Positions 25,773 through 32,866 of a stretch of DNA of 57,047 nt are shown piece after piece (the stretch's first letter is position 1; each line of letters opens with the position of its first letter). Below the pieces are notes generated by a model. It was not told the origin of the DNA. It made no database searches and saw only the letters and a program-made list of their open reading frames with translations. Made by a program: the position numbers and the translations under genes. Source of the stretch: Scatosoma sp900555925 (GTDB taxonomy: Bacteria; Bacillota; Clostridia; Christensenellales; Borkfalkiaceae); assembly GCA_959603585.1 (NCBI GenBank), contig CAUGYD010000012.1, forward strand, positions 1-57,047, written 5' to 3'.

Positions 25773-26102
25773 AAAGGTATAACTCCTCTTTTTTTTCCGC
25801 TTATATAATTAAAAGTAAATTCTTATTTTCTATTTTACATGAAAACGGACAAAATGTAAAACGATTTCCGCCCGTATTTTCCGGAAATAAAAAATCGCCC
25901 TTTCCGAAATTTTTCCTCTTCGGTCGGAAATACCCTTGCTTCCCGTTTTTCAGGCTTTCCGTTTATCTGTTCCGACAGAAATTCAGAAATTTTTCGTTTC
26001 CCTATTTTTTCTTCATTTTTTTCGCGCCCGTTGCTTTTTTATTTTCTCTTCCTTCCGAAGCCCCGATTCAATACCTCTCCGCTTCAAAAATTCCGTTTGC
26101 TT
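25773..26102. other. 330-base intergenic region
   Basis: A pyrimidine-rich plus strand with many TTTTC and CCG runs between the PMT-like gene and the methyltransferase stop. It must contain the PMT-like promoter near its left end (TATATAA on the minus strand around 25800-25808 is a candidate -10). I see no gene, repeat array or clear terminator. Confidence 0.5.
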
Positions 26103-26717
26103 TCAGGATATTTCTATCAGACCGGAACACTTGGAAAAGCGGGTAAAAGAAATGTTTTCAAACTGCGGTTTAAGCTCGTCGAAGACAAAATATATTTCGT
26201 CCTCGTCCCAGCGGTCGGCATATTCCTCTTTGCAGCGGAGCAGTTCCGCTCTCGTTTGAAAAGCCACGTCTCCGATATAAATTTTTCCGTTCGGATTCAG
26301 AAGCGCGCGCAGCTCTTTCAAGAACTCTGCTTTTTTATCGTCGTTCAGATGATGCAGGGAATAGGTCGCGACGATCGCGCCGTATCTGCGGACTTTAAGT
26401 TCTTCCGAAAGTCCCTTTGAAAAATCCTTTTGGCAGAGCACGGCCCTCGGCATCTTTTTTCGGGCGATTTCCAGCATTTCGGCAGAAAAATCCTGTCCCC
26501 AAACATTCAGGCCCTTTTGATAGAGCCCGAAAGCCAGAACGCCCGTCCCAAACCCAATATCCAGGACATCTTTGCAGTTTCCCGAGAGAATCCGCCGATA
26601 GATCTCGTTCAGAATGTTCTTATAACCCGCAAACGGATAACTGTCCTCCCCGTCCGAACGTTTCACGCTTTCTTCGTAATCGTTTGCCCATAAATCGAAT
26701 CCCTTTTTGTCCAGCAT
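26103..26717 (-). CDS. Class I SAM-dependent methyltransferase
   Basis: A 204-residue soluble methyltransferase. The SAM-binding glycine motif VLDIGFGTGVLAFGL is at about residues 50-64, followed by the acidic end of strand 2 (VWGQDFSAEML) and motif III around IVATYSLHHLN. It resembles the YrrT/UbiE-like small-molecule group; no substrate can be inferred. AAAGGAG lies 7 bases before the ATG. It is the last of three minus-strand genes after two GNAT genes, with a 101-base gap. Confidence 0.88.
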   Translation of the reverse strand: MLDKKGFDLWANDYEESVKRSDGEDSYPFAGYKNILNEIYRRILSGNCKDVLDIGFGTGVLAFGLYQKGLNVWGQDFSAEMLEIARKKMPRAVLCQKDFSKGLSEELKVRRYGAIVATYSLHHLNDDKKAEFLKELRALLNPNGKIYIGDVAFQTRAELLRCKEEYADRWDEDEIYFVFDELKPQFENISFTRFSKCSGLIEIS

Positions 26718-26818
26718 CTTTCGTCTCCTTTGTTTTATAAATCCCGAGTTGCCTGCTCGTCCGTTCGTCCCTGCCCTGTACGGGTAAAATTATCGTTCTT
26801 TCCGCCCTGCGGCTCAGA

Positions 26819-27364
26819 TTATTTTCCGATTTTTTTGTAATAAAACTTGAAAAAGAATTTTCCCAGATATTTTTCTATGAGCGCAGAATACTCCTCTTCG
26901 CTGACGATTCCGCCGTAATAGAGCATTTCATAAACCACATTGTTTTCGCGCGTCTTGTACCCCGCCTCGTTAAATCCGTTTTTGAGGTAAAAATTCTTTC
27001 TCCTCACCCGTTCTTCGCGGTTGTCGCACTCCTCGTCGAGCGTTTCGATGTTGAGGATAACCCTTCTGCCCTCGTTTTTTCTCTTGATTTCCTCCAAGAC
27101 GGCACCGCCGTAGCCTTTTCCCCGAAGTTTCGGAGAAACGGCGAGGAAAAACACATAGGTAATATCGCGGAAATAGACCTCATGGACTAACCCGACGAAA
27201 ATATCCCCGTCGTAAACGCCGTACAGATTTGCACCGTCCTTTCTGGACTTTGCGTTCATAAAGAACCAAGGAACCCTTTCTTCCTTGGGGAACGAACGGA
27301 AATACAGCTCTTTCAGTTGTCTTTTCATTTCCGGTTTTTCGGAGATACTAATTAATTTTATCAT
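26819..27364 (-). CDS. GNAT N-acetyltransferase
   Basis: A 181-residue GNAT enzyme that would transfer an acetyl group from acetyl-CoA. Motif A is FLAVSPKLRGKGYGGAVLEEI; the C-terminal half holds NIETLDE and RKNFYLKNGF. The ATG at 27362-27364 is chosen: the GTG three codons upstream is part of the AGAGGTG ribosome binding site. It starts 15 bases after the neighbouring GNAT gene. Substrate unknown. Confidence 0.87.
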   Translation of the reverse strand: MIKLISISEKPEMKRQLKELYFRSFPKEERVPWFFMNAKSRKDGANLYGVYDGDIFVGLVHEVYFRDITYVFFLAVSPKLRGKGYGGAVLEEIKRKNEGRRVILNIETLDEECDNREERVRRKNFYLKNGFNEAGYKTRENNVVYEMLYYGGIVSEEEYSALIEKYLGKFFFKFYYKKIGK

Positions 27365-27379
27365 ACAAAACACCTCTTT

Positions 27380-27913
27380 TCAAAAAATTTTATACCAAAA
27401 AATTGCCCGTTTTTCCGCGAGCTCCGTTCCGAGCCCCTCATAGAGCAAAGTATCCACGCCGCCGATTTGAAATCCTGTCTTTGCATAAAATCTGCAAGCG
27501 GCCAGATTCAAATCCTGGGTTTCAAGCATCAGACCTTTCAGTCTGCGCTCGGCCGCCCAATCCTCGGCTCTTTTGACGAGCCTCCTACCGATTTCCTGCC
27601 CGCGGGCGGATTCCGAAACATACAATTCTTCGACATAAGCGAAATTGTTCCAATTACTTCTCAGGGTAATCCGTCCCTTGCCCCTGTCGGAAACCGCCAG
27701 AAATACGGCCTTGTCGCGCGCGTCGATGTATTCCGACAGATCCCTGTCCTCACGTGGGTAAATTTTTACGCGCGGTTTTTCAAACAATTCTTCAAAACTC
27801 GCCCGGCGTTTTCCGTCGAAGGTCGGTCGCAACCTCCCGAAAACTTTTATCGATTTCAGACGCACTCTTTCAAATTCTTTCAGATACTCTCTTGTCAGCG
27901 GTATGATCCTCAT
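27380..27913 (-). CDS. GNAT acetyltransferase, streptothricin-acetyltransferase-like
   Basis: A 177-residue GNAT protein. Motif A (VSESARGQEIGRRLVKRA) and the C-terminal block LETQDLNLAACRFYAKTGF followed by GGVDTLLYEG match the Sat/SatA streptothricin acetyltransferase group. Many chromosomal members are not proven resistance enzymes, so a resistance role is only possible. The ATG at 27911-27913 has GAGGGCGG upstream. The frame stays open for 50 codons further upstream (see 27914-28063). It heads a GNAT-GNAT-methyltransferase run. Confidence 0.85.
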   Translation of the reverse strand: MRIIPLTREYLKEFERVRLKSIKVFGRLRPTFDGKRRASFEELFEKPRVKIYPREDRDLSEYIDARDKAVFLAVSDRGKGRITLRSNWNNFAYVEELYVSESARGQEIGRRLVKRAEDWAAERRLKGLMLETQDLNLAACRFYAKTGFQIGGVDTLLYEGLGTELAEKRAIFWYKIF

Positions 27914-28063
27914 AAATTTTCCGCCCTCGCGCTCAAAAATTTCCGATGACGAATCCATCCAATGCCGTGAGCCGTAAAATCCGTCAAAATCGGTATAATC
28001 TTCATCATCGGCGATGAAAACCTCGGGCGTCTCGCAGTGGAAGCAACTCTTTCCCGAAACGCA
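27914..28063 (-). pseudogene. Possible decayed 5' coding remnant
   Basis: Fifty codons open in frame with the GNAT gene, from a TAG at 28064-28066, with no good start codon. The translation looks protein-like: a C-x4-C-x2-C cluster (SGKSCFHCETPEVF), then an acidic aromatic stretch. It may be the tail of a lost upstream gene or chance. Low confidence. Confidence 0.2.
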
Positions 28064-28075
28064 CTAACGGAGACA

Positions 28076-28116
28076 AAAAAAAGAGCCCGCCTCTGACTTT
28101 GGGCGGACTCTTTTCC
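28076..28116 (-). terminator. Terminator of rplS
   Basis: AAAGAG-CCGCC/GGCGG-CTCTTT imperfect stem followed by a T run on the minus strand (28076-28083), 20 bases beyond rplS. A second small hairpin (ACGGACGGAACCGTCCGT, about 28118-28135) lies between. Confidence 0.85.
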
Positions 28117-28135
28117 GACGGACGGAACCGTCCGT

Positions 28136-28480
28136 TCAAATTTTTTCTTTGACTTTGGCAGCTTTACCCGTCAGATCGCGCAGGTAATAGAGTTTTGCTC
28201 TTCTGACTTTACCCTTTCTCACGACGGTTATGGCCGCGATTTTCGGGGAGTGCAGAGGATACGTTTTTTCCACGCCGATGCCATAGGAAATATGGCGCAC
28301 CGTGAAGCTCTCCTGGATTCCGCCGTTTTTCTTCGCGATGACGACGCCCTCGAAATTCTGAACTCTTTCCTTGCCGCCTTCGATGATCTTGTAACCTACT
28401 TTGACCGTATCGCCGACGTTAAATTCGGGCACTTCGGATTTAAGGTTTTCCGCATCGATAGCTTCGATTAATCCTTTCAT
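28136..28480 (-). CDS. rplS: 50S ribosomal protein L19
   Basis: Large-subunit protein at the 30S-50S interface. The 114 residues show the L19 hallmarks NVGDTVKVGYKIIEGGKERV, FEGVVIAKKNGG, SFTVRHISYGIGVEKTYPLHSP and the basic KGKVRRAKLYYLRDL end. GGAGG precedes the ATG. Unlike many Firmicutes it is not next to rimM-trmD; it is a single-gene unit with its own promoter and a 90-base leader. Confidence 0.98.
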   Translation of the reverse strand: MKGLIEAIDAENLKSEVPEFNVGDTVKVGYKIIEGGKERVQNFEGVVIAKKNGGIQESFTVRHISYGIGVEKTYPLHSPKIAAITVVRKGKVRRAKLYYLRDLTGKAAKVKEKI

Positions 28481-28572
28481 GTGACTTTACCTCCATTTGT
28501 ACGAAATGTTCGTGACCCGCTGCCCGGCTCCTCGCCGAACCCGATAAAAGTCAGAGGAACACTCGAAGTCAT
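28481..28572 (-). promoter_or_regulatory. Candidate L19 leader (r-protein autoregulation)
   Basis: About 90 bases separate the expected transcript start from the rplS ATG. The minus strand holds GC-rich segments able to pair (around 28524-28548). An L19 leader family is known in low-GC Gram-positives at this position; I infer membership from position and could not test the covariance model. Confidence 0.4.
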
Positions 28573-28577
28573 TGCCT

Positions 28578-28606
28578 ATTATAAACGATTTTTTCTTCTT
28601 TGGCAA
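28578..28606 (-). promoter_or_regulatory. Promoter of rplS
   Basis: Minus strand TTGCCA (28606-28601), 17-base spacer, TATAAT (28583-28578). Confidence 0.85.
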
Positions 28607-28656
28607 GCGTTTTTGAGGGATTTTCGGTTATTTTCCCCGATTTTGCGCCAAAATTT

Positions 28657-29145
28657 TTATTTTTCGGACGAAACTTTTATTTTCGTCGCCGCGCCGATGA
28701 CGATAATCCGTTCGTCGCCGGGCCGATAGGCGATTTCGAGCGGTACATTCTGCCACGGTTCTATATCTCTCGGAGAGAATAAAAATCGCGATATTCCCTC
28801 TCTGGTCGTTCCCCTGTCGTCCCGAAAAGTAACATTCATCGCCAAAAGTACGCCCCAGCATTCAAAGGAAGCGGAACTCGTCTCGGCAAATAAATATTCT
28901 CCCGCGTTTTTTCTATAGTTCAGGAAAATCCGCAAAAAAAAGGCTCCTCCCCAAAGAGCCCCCAAAGCGACCAAAACCAAAACGCCCGCGGCGATTGCGG
29001 CAAAAATTCCGTGTGCCGCCGCGCAGGCACCCGCACCGCCGCCGAATACGACGCAGCCCGAAAAGCATAAGACGGAGAGTTTTTTCAGCCGAACCGAAGT
29101 AGCGCTCTCCGAAATTTTTTTGTATTCCGCGCTCTGCCTGTTCAT
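28657..29145 (-). CDS. Hypothetical membrane protein, two helices
   Basis: A 162-residue protein with a polar N-terminus, two adjacent hydrophobic helices (about 23-48 and 50-73) and a C-terminal beta-rich domain (about 80-162) with WGVLLAMNVTFRDD and YRPGDERIIVIG. Both ends are probably cytosolic. GGGAGG precedes the ATG. It follows the GNAT gene 29182-29679 by 36 bases. I recognise no family. Confidence 0.72.
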   Translation of the reverse strand: MNRQSAEYKKISESATSVRLKKLSVLCFSGCVVFGGGAGACAAAHGIFAAIAAGVLVLVALGALWGGAFFLRIFLNYRKNAGEYLFAETSSASFECWGVLLAMNVTFRDDRGTTREGISRFLFSPRDIEPWQNVPLEIAYRPGDERIIVIGAATKIKVSSEK

Positions 29146-29181
29146 ATAGCCTCCCGCGCGGAGCGGCGGTTTTCCGCGCCG

Positions 29182-29679
29182 TTATTCTTCACCGCCCGCA
29201 CCGTCCAGCCGCTTGCTGTAATAGACGAACTCGTTTCCCTCTTTGTCCTTTTCGTCGGAATCGGGATCAAAGCCCTCTTCTTTATAGAGCGAAATGGCGC
29301 GTTCGTTGCCCGTCAGTACTTCGAGCGTCACGGAAACGACCTTTTTTTTGAATTTTTCCTGCATCCATTCCATGAATTGTTTCGCATAACCCTTGTGACG
29401 GAAGGGAGGGGCGATATACAATTCGTCCAAAAGGAGCACGTTTCCGCCCTCCTCGTTGCACCAATAAGTAGTGAGTAAGCCGTAACCGGCGGCGGGTTCG
29501 TCCTCTTTCTCAAAGATGAGATACCCCCAAAGATTTTCGTGATGATCGACGACGCGCTGAAAAGTTTTTTCTGCGATGGCGGCGTCAAAGGGGCGCATGG
29601 TGGCGTGAGAGCTGTAAAACTCCTCACAGAGTTTCAAAAAAGTTTCTCTGTCGTTTTCAGAAAAATATCGGACATACAT
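29182..29679 (-). CDS. GNAT N-acetyltransferase
   Basis: A 165-residue GNAT enzyme with motif A DELYIAPPFRHKGYAKQFM and the C-terminal LEVLTGNERAISLYKEEGFD, typical of this fold. The ATG at 29677-29679 is preferred because homologues of this type start right at the first beta strand (MYVRYFSEND); the ribosome binding site there is weak, and a start at 29769 is possible. Substrate unknown; the group resembles general protein/small-molecule acetyltransferases. Confidence 0.85.
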   Translation of the reverse strand: MYVRYFSENDRETFLKLCEEFYSSHATMRPFDAAIAEKTFQRVVDHHENLWGYLIFEKEDEPAAGYGLLTTYWCNEEGGNVLLLDELYIAPPFRHKGYAKQFMEWMQEKFKKKVVSVTLEVLTGNERAISLYKEEGFDPDSDEKDKEGNEFVYYSKRLDGAGGEE

Positions 29680-29808
29680 AAAGCGTTTTTCCGCCGCGCT
29701 GAAAGACGGCGCACGTTTTCCTTCCTTTTCGTTTTGTATTATTTTAGCAAAGGCAGGCGCGAATGTCAAACGAATTTTTACCCCGAAAAATTTTTTTGTA
29801 ATTTTCTC

Positions 29809-29838
29809 TTGACATTCGCGCGCGTTTCCTATAATAAT
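29809..29838 (+). promoter_or_regulatory. Promoter of the riboswitch-oadB unit
   Basis: TTGACA (29809-29814) followed by TATAATAAT (29830-29838). The perfect TATAAT gives a 15-base spacer; TAATAA at 29832-29837 gives 17. It implies a leader of about 240 bases before the ATG at 30080. Confidence 0.7.
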
Positions 29839-29898
29839 GAAAAAGTCATACGGATTATGTTAAGGTTATCCTAGGCAAATCCGCGCGAAAGACGTATT

Positions 29899-30015
29899 CG
29901 CTTCGGGGAGTAGACGGGGCGCGCGACAAAAGAAGAAGGCGCGTCCGATGAATATCAATAGCACGATCTGCCGACGGGCGGATTTGGATTCATCTTAAAC
30001 GGCGAGACCGCAGCG
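29899..30015 (+). ncRNA. yybP-ykoY-type (Mn2+) riboswitch aptamer candidate
   Basis: The leader has the two hallmark strands of the yybP-ykoY class: GGGGAGTAG at 29905-29913 and GGCGAGACC at 30001-30009, each next to one side of helix P1 (CGCTTCGG 29899-29906 with CCGCAGCG 30008-30015, one mismatch). Between them are helices GGGCGCGC/GCGCGTCC (29917-29924, 29939-29946), GATGAAT/ATTCATC (29947-29953, 29988-29994) and ATCTGCC/GGCGGAT (29966-29972, 29977-29983). The class senses Mn2+ and is an ON switch. The gene it precedes (a sodium-pump subunit) also makes the Na+-I (DUF1646) class worth testing. The class call is from signature strings, not a model search. Confidence 0.68.
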
Positions 30016-30061
30016 TAAATTTTTCCTCGTATTCGGGGAGAAATTTACGTTGCGTTTTTTT
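30009..30061 (+). terminator. Riboswitch expression-platform terminator
   Basis: A 14-bp stem CGCAGCGTAAATTT/AAATTTACGTTGCG (one G-T pair) followed by seven T residues, ending just before the oadB ribosome binding site. Its 5' strand is the same sequence as the 3' strand of aptamer helix P1, so aptamer folding would block the terminator: an ON-switch layout. Confidence 0.88.
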
Positions 30062-30079
30062 GTAATTCGGAGGTATTTT

Positions 30080-31192
30080 ATGCAATTTCTCATCGACACC
30101 ATCGCCCAGGTACAATGGCAGCAGGTAGTGATGTGGATTATCGGCGGGATACTCATCTTTTTGGCGATCAAAAAGGGAATGGAACCCGCGTTACTCCTGC
30201 CCATGGGGTTCGGAGCGATCCTCGTGAACATACCGAATTCTGCGGTCATCGGGGAGGGAGGAATCATTCAGTCCCTGTTCGAGGTAGGAATCGAAGCGAG
30301 CGAAGCCATGCCCATACTTTTATTCATCGGCATCGGCGCCATGATCGATTTCGGCCCGCTGCTTGCGAATCCGAAGATGTTCATTTTGGGCGGAGCTGCT
30401 CAATTCGGTATTTTCATTACGCTCATTTTGGCGACGCTCATCGGATTTTCGCCCGCAAACGCGGCGTCCATCGCAATCATCGGCGCGGCGGACGGCCCGA
30501 CGGCGATTCTCGTTGCGATGAAACTTGCTTCCGATTATATCGGTCCGATCATGGTCGTGGCGTATTCGTATATGGCGCTCGTTCCCATCGTGCAGCCCAC
30601 CGTGGTGAAATTGTGTACGACGAAGAAGGAACGCCGTATCAAAATGCACTATAACGCACGGCAGGTCAATAAGCTGACGAGAATTTTGTTCCCCGTCATC
30701 GTTACGGTCGTAGCGGGACTTATCGCTCCTTCGTCGCTCTCCCTCGTGGGCATGCTGATGTTCGGCAACCTCATCCGCGAATGCGGCGTGCTCGGTTCCC
30801 TGTCCGACACCGCCCAGAACGCCTTTTCCAACATCATCACGCTCCTTCTCGGAATCACGATCGCGTTCCAAATGCAGGCGGATCAGTTCGTGCAGTGGGA
30901 AACGCTGATGATCATGGCGCTCGGGCTGTTCGCGTTCGTATTCGATACGGTCGGCGGCGTCATGTGCGCGAAGGTCATGAACCTCTTCTCGAAAAATAAA
31001 ATCAATCCCATGGTGGGCGCGGCAGGTATCTCGGCATTCCCCATGTCTGCCCGAGTCATCGAAAAAATGGGAATTCAGGAAGACCCTTCCAATCATCTTC
31101 TCATGCACGCCGTAGGCGCCAACGTTTCCGGTCAAATCGCTTCCGCCACGATCGGCGGTCTCATCATCGGCCTCGTTCAGGCCCTCATCTAA
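30080..31192 (+). CDS. oadB: Na+-translocating decarboxylase beta subunit
   Basis: A 370-residue polytopic membrane protein of the OadB/GcdB/MmdB family, which couples decarboxylation of a carboxybiotin carrier to Na+ export. About ten helices are visible; the family's ion-site segment GAADGPTAILVAMKLAS includes D138. GGAGG at 30069-30073 fixes the ATG at 30080; a TTG further upstream lies inside the terminator. The gamma-like gene follows 13 bases later. No alpha (carboxyltransferase) or biotin-carrier gene is next to it, so it must share those subunits with genes elsewhere or act differently. Substrate cannot be inferred. Confidence 0.93.
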   Translation: MQFLIDTIAQVQWQQVVMWIIGGILIFLAIKKGMEPALLLPMGFGAILVNIPNSAVIGEGGIIQSLFEVGIEASEAMPILLFIGIGAMIDFGPLLANPKMFILGGAAQFGIFITLILATLIGFSPANAASIAIIGAADGPTAILVAMKLASDYIGPIMVVAYSYMALVPIVQPTVVKLCTTKKERRIKMHYNARQVNKLTRILFPVIVTVVAGLIAPSSLSLVGMLMFGNLIRECGVLGSLSDTAQNAFSNIITLLLGITIAFQMQADQFVQWETLMIMALGLFAFVFDTVGGVMCAKVMNLFSKNKINPMVGAAGISAFPMSARVIEKMGIQEDPSNHLLMHAVGANVSGQIASATIGGLIIGLVQALI

Positions 31193-31205
31193 GGAGGAAA
31201 GGTAT

Positions 31206-31433
31206 ATGTTCGATTTTCTTTTAGCGTCCAAACTGACTCCCGGAAATTGGGAAAACCTCAAAATCGCCCTGACGATTCTCTGGCAGGGTCTCCTCGCCAT
31301 TTTCGTCGTCATCGCAATCATCATCGGAATCGTCTATCTGGTCAACTTTTGCACGGCGAAAGCGGCACAGGCGAAGAAAAAGCGCGAAGAAGCGGCAAAG
31401 TCAGCCGACTCGGACGACGTCACCGAACGATAA
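31206..31433 (+). CDS. Small gamma-like (OadG-type) subunit
   Basis: A 75-residue protein with one membrane helix (about 24-48, LTILWQGLLAIFVVIAIIIG) and a charged Lys/Ala/Glu-rich cytosolic tail, the layout of decarboxylase gamma subunits that anchor the complex. AAGGAGG precedes the ATG and it is cotranscribed with oadB. Sequence identity to OadG is weak at this length; the assignment rests on size, topology and position. Confidence 0.7.
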   Translation: MFDFLLASKLTPGNWENLKIALTILWQGLLAIFVVIAIIIGIVYLVNFCTAKAAQAKKKREEAAKSADSDDVTER

Positions 31434-31581
31434 CCTAAGTCACACGGCGTCATCGCATGTTCCTCAATCGAACGGTGCCATAAAATATTATTCAAGTCGA
31501 ACGCCGACGGATATTATCCGATCGGGCGGACAAGGCCGACGGAACGATAACGCTTTTTGCGGATTACTTTCCGCATTTCGT

Positions 31582-31610
31582 TTGACAAAATTCCCCGACG
31601 GGCATATAAT
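31582..31610 (+). promoter_or_regulatory. Promoter of CDF exporter gene
   Basis: TTGACA (31582-31587), 17-base spacer, TATAAT (31605-31610). It gives a leader of about 25 bases, so this gene is separately expressed from oadB. Confidence 0.88.
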
Positions 31611-31640
31611 GGAAGTAAACCCGTCCGAGAGGGAAAACCA

Positions 31641-32807
31641 ATGACAAAATTTCTGATTAAATTGTTTGTAAAAAACAACGCCGACGTCACCGACCCCGCC
31701 GTACGGGGTCGGTATGCCTCTTTGGCGGCCTTTACGGGGATCGTCCTCAACCTTTTGCTGTTTGCGGGAAAGCTGACGGCGGGACTTCTTGCAGCCTCGG
31801 TAGCCGTCGTCGCCGATGCGTTCAATAATATGTCCGATGCGGGCTCCGCGGTGGTCACGCTCATCGGCTTTCGTCTGGCATTAAAACCGGTGGATAAAGG
31901 TCATCCGCTCGGCCACGGGCGATTGGAATATATCGCGGGCTTTATCGTGGATCTCCTCATTATTCTCGTCGGAGCGGAGCTCTTCAAATCTTCCTTTGAA
32001 AAAATTCTTTCGCCCTCCCTCCCCTCCGTTTCGGTGCTGACCTATGCCCTGCTGAGCGCGGCGATACTCATAAAACTCTGGCTTTTTTTCTTTTACCGAA
32101 AAATCGGCAAACTTATCGACTCTTCCGCAATCCGAGCCTCGGCGTTCGACAGCCTGTCCGACACGGCGGCGACCGCGCTCGTGCTCATTTCCGCGCTCGT
32201 CTCGAAGTTTACGGGGCTCGCCATCGACGGCTGGGCGGGAATCCTCGTCGCCTCGTTTATTCTCTTTACGGGCTTCAAGGCGGCGAAGGAGACGATCGAC
32301 CTGCTGTTAGGGACTCCCCCGAAACCGGAATTTATCGAAGAGATCAGAAATTTCGTCAAGGGATACCCGGAAGTTGCGGGAATCCACGACCTCATTGTTC
32401 ACGACTACGGCCCCGGCCGCAAATTCATTTCTTTTCATGCGGAAGTTCCCGCCGACAGCGACATCAATTACGCGCACGACGTGATCGACTGCGTGGAAAG
32501 GGACATGAACGAAAAATTCGGCTGCATCGTGACGATACATCTCGATCCCATCGAAATGAACGACGCCCGCGTACAGGAGATGAAAAAGCTCGCGGAAGAG
32601 AGCGCGGCGGAAATCGATCCCGCCTTTACGATCCACGATTTCCGAATGACGAGCGGCGGCAAGCACGTGAATATGATTTTTGATCTTCAAGTCCCCTCCG
32701 ACTCAAAAATGCCGACGGAAGAAGCGGCGAAAAGAGTGGCGGAGCGCATTTCCGAAAAAAATCCCGACTGTTACGCCGTCATCAAGGCGGAGCATCCCTT
32801 TATCTGA
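31641..32807 (+). CDS. CDF cation exporter, Mn-type site
   Basis: A 388-residue cation diffusion facilitator, exchanging a divalent metal for protons across the membrane. Six helices (about 25-205) carry metal-site motifs N62-x3-D66 in helix 2 and D170-x3-D174 in helix 5; the N/D-x3-D plus D-x3-D pattern is the one associated with Mn2+ members, whereas Zn members have histidine. HPLGHGRLEYIAGF and a long cytosolic C-terminal domain with a second ferredoxin-like extension follow. GAGAGGG lies before the ATG at 31641. The nearby Mn2+-type riboswitch fits manganese, but metal choice is inferred. Confidence 0.9.
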   Translation: MTKFLIKLFVKNNADVTDPAVRGRYASLAAFTGIVLNLLLFAGKLTAGLLAASVAVVADAFNNMSDAGSAVVTLIGFRLALKPVDKGHPLGHGRLEYIAGFIVDLLIILVGAELFKSSFEKILSPSLPSVSVLTYALLSAAILIKLWLFFFYRKIGKLIDSSAIRASAFDSLSDTAATALVLISALVSKFTGLAIDGWAGILVASFILFTGFKAAKETIDLLLGTPPKPEFIEEIRNFVKGYPEVAGIHDLIVHDYGPGRKFISFHAEVPADSDINYAHDVIDCVERDMNEKFGCIVTIHLDPIEMNDARVQEMKKLAEESAAEIDPAFTIHDFRMTSGGKHVNMIFDLQVPSDSKMPTEEAAKRVAERISEKNPDCYAVIKAEHPFI

Positions 32808-32825
32808 AATACAGGCATAAAAACG

Positions 32826-32866
32826 ATGTCCGAACTTCGGCTCAGGCGAAGTTCGGACATTTTTTA
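32826..32866. terminator. Bidirectional terminator
   Basis: A 14-bp stem ATGTCCGAACTTCG/CGAAGTTCGGACAT followed by TTTTTTATTT on the plus strand, between the convergent CDF and XRE-repeat genes. Confidence 0.93.

Noticed and set aside
27380..27913. Confirmed streptothricin resistance gene
   Set aside because: The LETQDLNLAACRFY block fits the Sat group, but chromosomal GNAT relatives are common and no mobile element or resistance context is present.
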